Shown: positions 1 through 6,949 of the stretch, piece after piece
How the letters are laid out: each line of letters opens with the position of its first letter
Numbering within the stretch: position 1 is the stretch's first letter
Source: an uncultured Muribaculaceae bacterium
Lineage (GTDB): Bacteria > Bacteroidota > Bacteroidia > Bacteroidales > Muribaculaceae
Length of the DNA stretch: 9,360 nt
Direction of reading: 5' to 3'
Assembly (NCBI GenBank): GCA_910584055.1
Contig: CAJTZS010000079.1
Span: 1-9,360, forward strand
Position numbers and translations under genes: made by a program
The notes under the pieces: generated by a model
Seen by the model: the letters and a program-made list of their open reading frames with translations, nothing else
What the model was told of the DNA's origin: nothing
The model's database searches: none

Positions 1-220
1 CGCTGTCAGGGAGATGGCACTCCCTGACTTTGGGGTACATTGCATTGATGAGAGAGTCCTCGTATGCCTGGAACTCCTCGTCCGTAAGATCCGGGACCGA
101 ATCCTGTGCCATGGTTGAATCTGAGGACGACCCGGGCATCGGGTTTGCGTTCGCGGTGTTTGTGCCGCAGAGCGTCGTAAGGATGGCGAGAAAGATAAAG
201 AAGAACGGAGACTTTTTCAT
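1..220 (-). CDS. N-terminus of an exported protein of unknown function (partial, runs off window)
   Basis: I do not recognise the family. The visible 73 residues begin MKKSPFFFIFLAIL and continue with a polar TNTANANP stretch, a typical cleavable Sec signal peptide. The cysteine near residue 18 is preceded by T-T-L, not a proper lipobox, so a lipoprotein is unlikely. The mature start is Ser/Asp-rich, followed by an acidic segment (LTDEEFQAYEDSLINAMYP). The ATG at 220 is chosen because it opens the signal peptide and lies about 50 bp downstream of a well-formed promoter (278-309). The gene follows the GH53 gene on the same strand with a 148-bp gap holding a 58-bp palindrome. Location and export are well supported. 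Function cannot be read because the body of the protein lies outside the window. Confidence 0.8.
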   Translation of the reverse strand, partial: MKKSPFFFIFLAILTTLCGTNTANANPMPGSSSDSTMAQDSVPDLTDEEFQAYEDSLINAMYPKVRECHLPDS

Positions 221-235
221 GGCGGTCAGTAAGTT

Positions 236-293
236 TAAATCATTAACTTTGGCGCGAGGCATTTAAATGCCTCGCGCCAAAGTTAATGATTTA
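236..293. repeat. 58-bp perfect palindrome between the GH53 gene and the downstream gene
   Basis: The two 29-base arms meet between 264 and 265 (core ATTTAAAT) and are exact reverse complements. The inner part of each arm is G+C-rich (GGCGCGAGGC), and the outer part is TAAATCATTAAC. Read-through RNA from the galactanase gene would fold into a very stable hairpin ending 15 bases before the next start codon. No T-run follows it on the minus strand, so it is not a standard intrinsic terminator. One arm also carries the -7 box of the promoter at 278-309. Confidence 0.95.
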
Positions 294-309
294 TTATCTG
301 ATTTGCAAA
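278..309 (-). promoter_or_regulatory. Bacteroidetes-type promoter for the exported-protein gene starting at 220
   Basis: On the minus strand TTTG (309-306) is followed after exactly 20 bases by TAACTTTG (285-278). This matches the Bacteroides primary-sigma consensus: -33 TTTG, 19-21 bp, -7 TAnnTTTG. The start site would fall around 269-273, inside the palindrome and just before its centre. An RNA begun here would carry little more than half of the palindrome and could not form the full hairpin, while a read-through RNA could. The assignment is from consensus matching only. Confidence 0.6.
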
Positions 310-368
310 TAATTTGCAAAAAATACAGAAGTGCGATATGATTGTCTTGTCAGAGTGTGTATTCTAAT

Positions 369-1646
369 TTACTTGATTAGCACTTTCTTGTCTCGGGAGA
401 TGTAGAGACCCGGTCTGGAGAAGGGGGTGGGGGCTTCCACCGGTATGCCATGAATGTTATACCACTGGACGGGGTCTTGCTTTGAGTCCGGGGTGATTTC
501 TGAAATACCGCTTGATTCCGCGAATGTGCAGATTGTTTTAAGAGCCGGGGTTGCCTGTCCGTTGGTGCTGTCGAAGAGCGGGGCGTTGTACCATCCCTGT
601 AGGTTTGTATTGTATGCGTTGTATTCCATCCACCACCAGAAGAGTCCGTTTACATTGTCGTACTTTTCTAATGTGGCCACAAGGTCGGCGGCAAATTTAT
701 TTTGACCGGCATAGGAGTAAGGCCATACATTGGTGAGATTGTGAGTTGAACCGGGAACCTCCCATTTATAGGAATATCCGGTTTCTACAATCATTATCTT
801 TTTATCGGGATAATTCGATTGTAAGGACGAGAGTGCCGTGTCGAGCACGGACATTCCACCATGAAAATAAGGGTAATAACTGAGGCCGATGATATCGTAG
901 TCAACGTTCATCGATTTCATTTTATCATAGAAATTCTTCTGCACGTCGAGTTGCGGAGTGCGTTCGGTGTGGATCACTATCTTCGCATCAGGACATATTT
1001 CGCGGCAAGCTTTTATCGCCTGGTTGAGAAGTTTGCCGAAACGCTCCCAGTTGGCATTGTTGCCCATGAAGGCTTTTTTAGGATTGGAAGATTCGAGCGA
1101 TCCCCAGAGCATCCCGTAACTGATTTCGTTACCGGGCTGGATGAATGCCGGAACGATACCCTGTGTCTTCAGGCTTTCGAGAGTCTCTTTCGTATAATCG
1201 TAGATTTTCTGGTAAAGCTGTTCGTCGGAGAGCCCTTGCCAGTCAAGGGGCGTCCACTGCTTGCCCGGGTCCGCCCATGTGTCGGAATAATGGAAATCAA
1301 GCATAAGGTCGAAGCCGTTGTCAACGATCCTCTTACATAGCGGGGTTATATATTCTAAATCCTGGCAGGCGTTGGGGTCATACTTGTGTTCATCCGTGCG
1401 GTTTCCGTATTTTTCTTTATATGCCTTCGGATTGACAAACAGCCTTACGCGCATGGCGTTCATACCCTGTGTCTTAAGCCAAGGTAGGAGGGAGGGTATG
1501 ACTTTCCCTGTCTCGTCTTTATATTGGGCACCGGCGTTTTCATATTCCGGAAGGAGGGAGATGTCCCCGCCGACATATCGCTGTGCATTAAGGGAGGGGA
1601 GGATTGATGCTACGATTGCAATAATTAATGTAAGAATTCTTTTCAT
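369..1646 (-). CDS. Secreted arabinogalactan endo-beta-1,4-galactanase, GH53 family, with T9SS-like tail
   Basis: Endo-hydrolase expected to cut beta-1,4-galactan side chains of plant arabinogalactan/pectin. Residues 1-21 form a signal peptide ending LNA; the GH53 domain starts at RYVGGDISLLP. The family signatures are present: FHYSDTWADPGKQW around 118, the acid/base Glu174 in QPGNEISYG, and the nucleophile Glu288 in IVETGYSYKW. After about residue 390 comes a short tail (QWYNIHGIPVEAP, PGLYISRDKKVLIK) like Bacteroidales T9SS type A sorting tails, suggesting outer-membrane export. The protein is 425 residues, a complete enzyme. I place the start at the ATG at 1646; an in-frame GTG two codons upstream (1652) is less likely. 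No SusC/SusD pair or other glycan gene is adjacent, so it looks like a stand-alone transcription unit after the valS terminator. No clear consensus promoter was found in front of it. Confidence 0.93.
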   Translation of the reverse strand: MKRILTLIIAIVASILPSLNAQRYVGGDISLLPEYENAGAQYKDETGKVIPSLLPWLKTQGMNAMRVRLFVNPKAYKEKYGNRTDEHKYDPNACQDLEYITPLCKRIVDNGFDLMLDFHYSDTWADPGKQWTPLDWQGLSDEQLYQKIYDYTKETLESLKTQGIVPAFIQPGNEISYGMLWGSLESSNPKKAFMGNNANWERFGKLLNQAIKACREICPDAKIVIHTERTPQLDVQKNFYDKMKSMNVDYDIIGLSYYPYFHGGMSVLDTALSSLQSNYPDKKIMIVETGYSYKWEVPGSTHNLTNVWPYSYAGQNKFAADLVATLEKYDNVNGLFWWWMEYNAYNTNLQGWYNAPLFDSTNGQATPALKTICTFAESSGISEITPDSKQDPVQWYNIHGIPVEAPTPFSRPGLYISRDKKVLIK

Positions 1647-1712
1647 AAGCACATGATTAAAAGATTAAACAGCTTCTAACTGTCAATATAACAAAAACTC
1701 AGTATAAAATGT

Positions 1713-1759
1713 ATAAATAAATAGGGATACATGCCCGGCATGTATCCCTATTTATTTAT
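1713..1759 (-). terminator. Intrinsic terminator after valS (23-bp-arm hairpin)
   Basis: Positions 1713-1735 and 1737-1759 are exact reverse complements around a single unpaired base. The G+C-rich inner stem (GGGATACATGCC) is flanked by A+T arms, and on the minus strand the stem is followed by an ATTTTAT stretch. It begins 8 bases past the valS stop codon (1767-1769), where a terminator for valS is expected, and lies upstream of the galactanase start. Confidence 0.8.
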
Positions 1760-1766
1760 GTCCGGT

Positions 1767-4394
1767 TTATGCCTGAAGGGCAGCGATGGAGGCGCGGATC
1801 GCCGCTAATTTCTCGGTGGCGTCGCTTTGCTTCTTGCGTTCCACAGCCACAACGGCTTCGGGAGCGTTGTTGACAAATTTCTCGTTGGCGAGCTTTTTCT
1901 CAACGCCTGCGAGGAACTTGGTGTAATAATCGAGTTCCTTGTTAAGCTTTGCAAGTTCTTCCTCAACGTTTATCTTGCTTTCAAGGGGAACGCTATATTC
2001 ACTGGAACCTACAATGAAGGCCGCAGCCGTGGGCGATTTCTCCTCCACGAAGTCGATGGCGGTAAGGTTTGCCATCTTGATGAGGATTGCATCGAGGGTG
2101 TCATCGTGTTTCCCTTTCACCTGAAGCATCAAGCCGTCTTTTTGCGGAATCTGCTTCTGTTTGCGGATTGTGCGTATTCCTGCCACGATTTCCTTGAGGC
2201 TCTCGAATTTAGAGATAATCGGGGCATCGAATGTCTCAGCCTGCGGAATGAGAGCATACATTATGCTCTCTCCCGGCTTGCGCTCGGCAAGGTGTTGCCA
2301 CAATTCCTCGGTGATGAAGGGCATGAACGGATGCAACAGACGCAGGAGAGTGTCGAAGAATCCGAGGGTCGCGTCGTAAGTTGCGCTGTCAATGGGTTGT
2401 CCGTATGCGGGTTTCACCACTTCGAGATACCATGACGAGAACTCATCCCAGAACAGACGGTAGATAGACATCAAGGCTTCGGATATACGGAATTTGCCCA
2501 TAAGGTCGTCAACCTCGGCGATTGTGTTGTTGAGACGGGCGGCAAACCATTCCACACCGAGCTTGGCGCTTTCCGGCTGCTCGATTGAGCCATTCACTTC
2601 CCAACCTTTCACAAGACGGAACGCGTTCCATATCTTGTTGCAGAAATTACGTCCCTGCTCGCAGAGGGAGTCGTCATACATTATATCGTTGCCTGCCGGA
2701 GCACCGAGCATAAGACCCATGCGCACGCCGTCAGCACCGAACTTTTCGATAAGGTCGAGCGGGTCAGGCGAGTTGCCGAGGGATTTCGACATCTTGCGAC
2801 CGATCTTATCCCTTACGATACCGGTGAAGTATACATTATTGAATGGCTTGTTGCCGGCAAACTCGTAACCTGCGATGATCATACGCGCCACCCAGAAGAA
2901 GATGATGTCCGGTGCTGTCACGAGATCCGCAGTAGGATAGTAATATTTGAATTCCTTATTTTCGGGTTCAAGGATGCCGTTGAAGAGGGAGATAGGCCAG
3001 AGCCATGACGAGAACCATGTGTCGAGGCAGTCGGGGTCGCGTTTGAGGTCTGCCAACGTGAGATTTGCGTTGCCGCTCTTTTCGATAGCCTTGAGCAAGG
3101 CTTCCTCCTCATTTTCAGCAACGACGTAGCCGCCTCCCGGCAAGAACCAGGCAGGAATCTGATGACCCCACCATAGCTGACGGGATATGCACCAGTCCTT
3201 GATGTTGGTCATCCAGTGGCGGTAAGTGTTTTTGAACTTCGTCGGTATGAACTTGATGTCATCCTCCATAACGGCGGCGAGGGCCGGTTTCACGATTTCC
3301 TCCATCTTCACGAACCACTGCATCGACAGTTTCGGTTCGATCACGGCATCGGTACGCTCCGAATGGCCAACTTTGTTGACATAATTCTCAACCTTTTCCA
3401 CAAGACCTGCCTTGTCAAGGTCGATCATAATCTGTTTGCGGACATCGAAACGGTCCATGCCGACATACATTCCTCCGGCCTCTGAGATCGTGCCGTTGTC
3501 GTTGAAGATATCAATCGAGGGGAGGTTATACTTGTCTCCAAGCATGTAGTCGTTGACATCGTGAGCAGGAGTGACTTTGAGGCATCCTGTGCCGAAATCC
3601 ATCTCTACATATTCGTCCATGATAATCGGCACGGCGCGTCCCACGAGAGGCACGATAACCTTCTTGCCCTTTAGCCACGTGTATCGCGGGTCGTTGGGAT
3701 TGACGCATACTGCGGTATCACCGAGTATTGTCTCCGGACGGGTTGTGGCAACCACGATGTATTTGTTTTCTTCCCCTTCAACGCGATAGCGGAGGTGGAA
3801 GAGATGACTCTGTTCTTCCTTGTAGATGACTTCTTCATCAGAGAGGGCTGTAAGAGCTTTGGGATCCCAATTGACCATGCGCACCCCGCGATAGATATAT
3901 CCTTTCTCGTAAAGCTTGTTGAAAACGCGGATCACGCTCTGGGAACGGATGTCGTCCATTGTGAACGCTGTGCGTTCCCAATCGCACGATGCACCGAGTT
4001 TGCGGAGCTGCTGAAGGATGATGCCGCCATATTTGTTTGTCCAGTCCCATGCATGGTTCAGGAATTCCTCGCGCGTGAGGTCTGTCTTTGCAATACCTTC
4101 GGAGGCGAGTTTAGCCACAACCTTTGCCTCTGTGGAGATAGCGGCATGGTCTGTGCCCGGCACCCACAGGGCGTTCTTGCCCTGCATGCGGGCGCGACGG
4201 GTGAGGATATCCTGGATAGTATTGTTGAGCATATGGCCCATGTGGAGAACACCGGTGACGTTTGGCGGCGGAATCACGATGGTGTAGGGTTCGCGCTCAT
4301 CCGGCTCGGAATGGAACAGGCGGTGTTCCATCCAGTATGCATACCATTTCTCCTCTACTGAAGAGGGATCGTACTTCGTGGCTAATTCGTTCAT
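1767..4394 (-). CDS. valS: Valine--tRNA ligase
   Basis: Class Ia aminoacyl-tRNA synthetase that charges tRNA-Val in the cytoplasm and edits misactivated threonine. Length is 875 residues, normal for a bacterial ValRS. The HIGH-type ATP-binding motif is HMGH at 51-54, inside PPPNVTGVLHMGH. The CP1 editing domain spans roughly 190-350, with TTRPETILGDTAV at about 217 and GTGCLKVTPAHD at about 268. The WCISRQLWWGHQIPAW signature is near 401. KMSKS is at 534-538, followed by the anticodon-binding helical domain. The last 70 or so residues are a charged coiled coil (ELAKLNKELDYYTKFLAGVEKKL), the usual ValRS tRNA-binding arm. The ATG at 4394 is the natural start (MNELATKYDPSSVEEKWY). A hairpin terminator follows. 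The long open frames on the opposite strand are coding shadows. Confidence 0.98.
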   Translation of the reverse strand: MNELATKYDPSSVEEKWYAYWMEHRLFHSEPDEREPYTIVIPPPNVTGVLHMGHMLNNTIQDILTRRARMQGKNALWVPGTDHAAISTEAKVVAKLASEGIAKTDLTREEFLNHAWDWTNKYGGIILQQLRKLGASCDWERTAFTMDDIRSQSVIRVFNKLYEKGYIYRGVRMVNWDPKALTALSDEEVIYKEEQSHLFHLRYRVEGEENKYIVVATTRPETILGDTAVCVNPNDPRYTWLKGKKVIVPLVGRAVPIIMDEYVEMDFGTGCLKVTPAHDVNDYMLGDKYNLPSIDIFNDNGTISEAGGMYVGMDRFDVRKQIMIDLDKAGLVEKVENYVNKVGHSERTDAVIEPKLSMQWFVKMEEIVKPALAAVMEDDIKFIPTKFKNTYRHWMTNIKDWCISRQLWWGHQIPAWFLPGGGYVVAENEEEALLKAIEKSGNANLTLADLKRDPDCLDTWFSSWLWPISLFNGILEPENKEFKYYYPTADLVTAPDIIFFWVARMIIAGYEFAGNKPFNNVYFTGIVRDKIGRKMSKSLGNSPDPLDLIEKFGADGVRMGLMLGAPAGNDIMYDDSLCEQGRNFCNKIWNAFRLVKGWEVNGSIEQPESAKLGVEWFAARLNNTIAEVDDLMGKFRISEALMSIYRLFWDEFSSWYLEVVKPAYGQPIDSATYDATLGFFDTLLRLLHPFMPFITEELWQHLAERKPGESIMYALIPQAETFDAPIISKFESLKEIVAGIRTIRKQKQIPQKDGLMLQVKGKHDDTLDAILIKMANLTAIDFVEEKSPTAAAFIVGSSEYSVPLESKINVEEELAKLNKELDYYTKFLAGVEKKLANEKFVNNAPEAVVAVERKKQSDATEKLAAIRASIAALQA

Positions 4395-4449
4395 GAGAAT
4401 TATTGCTTATCTGTTGATATTGTCGTTTAGAAAGAGTCCATTCAAAAAA

Positions 4450-4457
4450 CAAAGTTA
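4450..4457 (-). promoter_or_regulatory. Possible -7 box of the valS promoter
   Basis: TAACTTTG on the minus strand matches the Bacteroides -7 consensus TAnnTTTG exactly. It would give a start site near 4443 and a leader of about 50 bases before the valS ATG. No TTTG is found 19-21 bases upstream, so the -33 half is missing and the call is weak. Confidence 0.3.
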
Positions 4458-4512
4458 ATAAAAAATCCTGATATACGGGGCTGCCGTGAGCCGGGATTCA
4501 GTTTTTTTGCCG

Positions 4513-4539
4513 ATTGAGGGTTGAATTGAGGGTTGAATT
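4513..4539. repeat. Short tandem repeat, 12-bp unit, about 2.2 copies
   Basis: The unit ATTGAGGGTTGA occurs at 4513-4524 and again at 4525-4536, followed by ATT. It lies in the 239-bp gap between valS and the accessory region, right beside the stop codon of the possible gene remnant at 4538-4603. No function can be read from it. Confidence 0.8.
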
Positions 4540-4603
4540 ATTTTGCATCAGCATTTCTCTGTCTACGACGTTTTCTTAGATATTTCCTGATTATGTGGTA
4601 ATT
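4538..4603 (-). pseudogene. Possible 3' remnant of a lost gene (basic tail)
   Basis: On the minus strand a frame open from 4603 to the TAA at 4538-4540 encodes 21 residues with a strongly basic end (RKYLRKRRRQRNADAK). This looks like a genuine protein C-terminus, for example a cytoplasmic tail of a membrane protein, but has no start codon or body. It could be what remains of the original neighbour of valS after the accessory region arrived. The stretch is short, so chance is a real alternative. Confidence 0.25.
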
Positions 4604-4633
4604 TTAAACCTAATCTTCTCATGTGTAAAGTCC

Positions 4634-5131
4634 TTATGGTTTCAATGACTTATTCCTATTTACTCTCCTTTGTGATTTCCTATACATTTTTGAATACAGT
4701 AGGATGAACGGCAACATTAAAATATATGGCACAATAGCATATATAATCATCATCGCAGATTCGACGTATTTAGACAGAATAGTCACCTTTGATATAATTG
4801 TGTATATGTGGTATTCAACGTTGTTGCCTATGGATATTTCTGCATAAAAGATGATACTATATGCAAGCGAAATATACATCGTATGGCTGAATTTTAGCAA
4901 TATTGCCTTGTCGATGTTAATTTTATAACAAAGCCATGCAAACAAGGAGAAGAGTAGTGCAAATTGCATCAGGGTCGCTCTCCACAGAATGGCGATATTT
5001 AAATCTCCTTCAAAAGTTATTATATAGCCAAATATAATGGTGCAGAAAGTGTACGTGAAAATGAAAATCACGCACATGGCAATTAGATTCCGATATATCC
5101 ACATGCCATTGGATGTATTAATCGTTTTCAT
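4634..5131 (-). CDS. Small integral membrane protein, four predicted spans; candidate immunity protein
   Basis: Not a family I recognise. It is A+T-rich and has four hydrophobic stretches: about residues 14-36, 45-66, 80-96 and 125-150. These are joined by short polar loops and followed by a basic tail (KMYRKSQRRVNRNKSLKP) that would face the cytoplasm. I place the start at the ATG at 5131 (MKTINTSNGMWIY, 165 residues). A GTG 12 codons upstream (5167) is open, but that stretch is better read in another frame as the end of a lost gene (5118-5207), which overlaps this start by 14 bases. Small multi-span proteins directly behind an Rhs C-terminal tip are commonly immunity proteins against membrane-acting toxins. 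That role is inferred from position and topology only. It is the last gene of the accessory block before valS. Confidence 0.6.
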   Translation of the reverse strand: MKTINTSNGMWIYRNLIAMCVIFIFTYTFCTIIFGYIITFEGDLNIAILWRATLMQFALLFSLFAWLCYKINIDKAILLKFSHTMYISLAYSIIFYAEISIGNNVEYHIYTIISKVTILSKYVESAMMIIYAIVPYILMLPFILLYSKMYRKSQRRVNRNKSLKP

Positions 5132-5207
5132 CTGGAGATAGATTAATATGTTTTCTAAAAAAATCACTCAAGTCATCAACAAACGATGTAATTCTATGAG
5201 CATCATT
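5118..5207 (-). pseudogene. Possible 3' end of a lost gene, overlapping the next membrane-protein start
   Basis: Between the two membrane-protein genes a minus-strand frame is open for 29 codons (5207 to the TAA at 5118-5120). It reads like the amphipathic end of a real protein (RITSFVDDLSDFFRKHINL, then SPDEND). It has no usable start codon and is preceded by in-frame stops. Its stop codon lies 14 bases inside the downstream membrane-protein gene. That overlap is the arrangement of a toxin end with its immunity gene, so this may be the leftover tip of an earlier toxin. The stretch is short and the call tentative. Confidence 0.3.
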
Positions 5208-5248
5208 TTAATAACAGTGGTTAGATTTTTATCGCACCATTACTAATA

Positions 5249-5641
5249 TTAATAAAAAGATAATATTAATCCGAAAATTGCAAGTAATATAAACGTTTTA
5301 AGCAGCATAATCAGAGTGTACCATCTGCAGACTTTTAGACGATACAATTGATTATTATAAATTATTTTTAAATATCTTTTGCCCCGATAAAAGTATATGG
5401 AATAAAGAGTAAACGGAATTAGTATAGTCGCTATTCCGATGGCATAGACATCTACTTTAGTTAAGGTAATGCCGTTGATATCGAATATAAAAAATATCAG
5501 AATTATATAAGGTACTTTGGATGAAGAAATGGCTAGAACCGAATCGATGCATGACGATCTATGGCTTCTTCCATTTTTATAATTTACCCAATATTGATGG
5601 TAGAATACACTATTAATGAAGTGCTTCATATATTTCATCAT
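5249..5641 (-). CDS. Small membrane protein overlapping the Rhs tip; candidate cognate immunity protein
   Basis: No recognised family. The product is about 130 residues with three hydrophobic stretches: PYIILIFFIFDI, then VYAIGIATILIPFTLYSIYFY, then a C-terminal LIMLLKTFILLAIFGLILSFY. The N-terminal 35 residues are polar and rich in His, Ser and Arg. ATG codons in this frame at 5641, 5638 and 5629 all lie inside the last codons of the rhs fragment (stop 5613-5615). The first follows an A-rich GATAAAAAAG stretch and is preferred. The open frame continues upstream but only as an alternative reading of the Rhs tip. The overlap implies translational coupling to the Rhs tip, the standard layout of a toxin tip and its immunity gene. 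Codon use is much more A+T-rich than in valS or the Rhs core. The immunity role is an inference. Confidence 0.6.
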   Translation of the reverse strand: MMKYMKHFINSVFYHQYWVNYKNGRSHRSSCIDSVLAISSSKVPYIILIFFIFDINGITLTKVDVYAIGIATILIPFTLYSIYFYRGKRYLKIIYNNQLYRLKVCRWYTLIMLLKTFILLAIFGLILSFY

Positions 5642-6887
5642 CTTTTTTATCAGTCTCATATTCATTGTCAGATTTAAATGGATTCTTTTTAAATTCATCT
5701 GTTGCAATATCAACTAAATAGTAGGCGGCTGAAATTGCCAGAGGCATCCATCCTCCGGTTAATGAAAGAGCTCCTATTCCAATATCGAAAAGATATTTCC
5801 CGTAAATTGCGGAATCTCTTCCACCCTCGATGTAATAGTCATAAAGCTTACAGCTGCTGTTTAATATACTTAAGATTCCGCATCCTTTTGCAATATTGAT
5901 GCTGACATTGTAGAATGCGCCCAGGGTTTTGCCCATCTGCGCTGTTGGAGCTGCAAATTTAATCAACTCGTTCTGAACGCCGAGCGAGATGCCTAATCCT
6001 CCTGCAATCTTGATTGCGTCTTCAGGGTCTATCGGAGGAGGATCTATGTGTTTCGTTATTCGAACAACTGTAATGGTGAATTCACCATTTTCATTAATGT
6101 GGTCCTTAAGGGTGACTGATATGAAAGCCTCTCCGGTAGCTTTATCAGTAAGTACTGGACACCCCGGCCAGTATTTTGCAGCGTATTTTTCCCCTTCCTT
6201 TTCATCTCGGAATAGCCCTGTTGGGTCGGAGAAGTTGATAGGGTCGCCGGCGCAGAATGTGTAGGGGGAGACGTCGGGGGTGTCGAAGGCGAGCGGGTCG
6301 GGAGTGGTGAACATCGCCAGCGCGGGGTTGAGCCAGCGGGCGTTGAAGTCGTAGAGGTTCATTCCCGACTCTGCAGTGAACTCCTTGCCTCCGAACCACC
6401 GGCGGTTGACGTCCACCTCAGACAACGTTCCCGACGAATGCGGCATTCCGTATGGGTAAGTCTCCACAATCTGCTCCATCCGTGACCCCGCCGTATTGTA
6501 GACTGCGAGTATTCCGCCCTGGATGTCGCGGAGATATACGTGCAGCACCGAGTCCGAAGCGGTGAAGAACCCGTTGTCGACATGCACGCGCTCAAGTACG
6601 CCGTCGCAAAGTTCGAATGCTCCGCAATAGTCTCGCCGGGTGTCGTTCCCTGGAATGATCTGCGCCAGTTTTGTACCGTCGGCAGAATAAAGGAAGTCAA
6701 TTTCTTCGTCAGCGGTCGTGACTTTTACCGGCCGGTTGCACGAATCATATTGAATATCCTGGACCTCCCGGCTCATGTCGCGTGTCTGGTTGCCGTTGGC
6801 ATCATACTCGAAGTCACCGTTCTCCCAAATCCCCTCCGGTATGTCGAGAGAATTCTCGAGCAACACAGTCCCCGCCTCCTCGGTCAT
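5613..6887 (-). CDS. 5'-truncated Rhs core with hydrophobic C-terminal candidate toxin domain (orphan rhs tip)
   Basis: C-terminal part of an Rhs/YD-repeat polymorphic-toxin protein. YD repeats are visible (FEYDANGNQTRD near 26, IQYDSCNRPVKV near 45), then the Rhs-associated core: RDIQGGILAVYN at 120, VETYPYGMPHSSG at 141, RRWFGGKEF at 162, LYDFNARWLNPALAMFTTPDP at 178-198, and SPYTFCAGDPINFSDPTGLF at 207-226. The variable tip (about 227-424) has a polar part and Gly-rich hydrophobic helices (about 291-304, 327-343, 366-396), suggesting membrane insertion; it is not a nuclease type I recognise. The ATG at 6887 lies inside a YD repeat. Homology continues upstream in frame (TNTYGGIDNVSLSFSGNQLTS) to the edge of the fold-back element near 6950, then reaches a stop. 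The thousand or more upstream residues of a full Rhs protein are missing. It may be a silent recombination cassette rather than an expressed toxin. Confidence 0.85.
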   Translation of the reverse strand: MTEEAGTVLLENSLDIPEGIWENGDFEYDANGNQTRDMSREVQDIQYDSCNRPVKVTTADEEIDFLYSADGTKLAQIIPGNDTRRDYCGAFELCDGVLERVHVDNGFFTASDSVLHVYLRDIQGGILAVYNTAGSRMEQIVETYPYGMPHSSGTLSEVDVNRRWFGGKEFTAESGMNLYDFNARWLNPALAMFTTPDPLAFDTPDVSPYTFCAGDPINFSDPTGLFRDEKEGEKYAAKYWPGCPVLTDKATGEAFISVTLKDHINENGEFTITVVRITKHIDPPPIDPEDAIKIAGGLGISLGVQNELIKFAAPTAQMGKTLGAFYNVSINIAKGCGILSILNSSCKLYDYYIEGGRDSAIYGKYLFDIGIGALSLTGGWMPLAISAAYYLVDIATDEFKKNPFKSDNEYETDKKDDEIYEALH

Positions 6888-6949
6888 GGAGGTGAGCTGA
6901 TTGCCGGAAAAGGAGAGGGAAACATTGTCAATCCCCCCGTAAGTGTTGG

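Noticed and set aside
1647..1652. GTG start for the galactanase two codons upstream of the ATG
   Set aside because: The ATG at 1646 opens the signal peptide directly (MKRILTLII); the GTG adds only two residues and no support.
1827..2435. A 202-codon open frame on the plus strand inside valS, plus several others over valS and the galactanase gene
   Set aside because: They are antisense to genes with complete catalytic motifs, have low-complexity or unlikely composition, and no sign of their own start context. They are coding shadows.
4464..4508. Possible intrinsic terminator with AATCC/GGATT and GGCT/AGCC stems between the membrane-protein gene and valS
   Set aside because: The two short stems are separated by a 10-base one-sided internal loop, so the hairpin is weak; the flanking T-runs alone do not make a terminator.
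4513..4539. Tandem repeat considered as the start of a CRISPR array or an attachment site
   Set aside because: There are only two 12-bp copies with no spacers, no flanking integrase and no second copy in the window.
4563..4622. 19-codon open frame starting at an ATG at 4622 on the minus strand
   Set aside because: Too short, no conserved pattern, and it competes with the more protein-like basic tail in another frame of the same DNA.
5132..5167. GTG start at 5167 for the four-span membrane protein
   Set aside because: The extra 12 codons are better explained as the end of another reading frame (5118-5207), and the ATG at 5131 gives a normal membrane-protein N-terminus.
5642..5713. Upstream extension of the three-span membrane protein to an ATG at 5713
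   Set aside because: This stretch is the Rhs tip read in another frame and is Met/Leu/Asn-rich noise. The ATG cluster at 5629-5641 is the plausible start.
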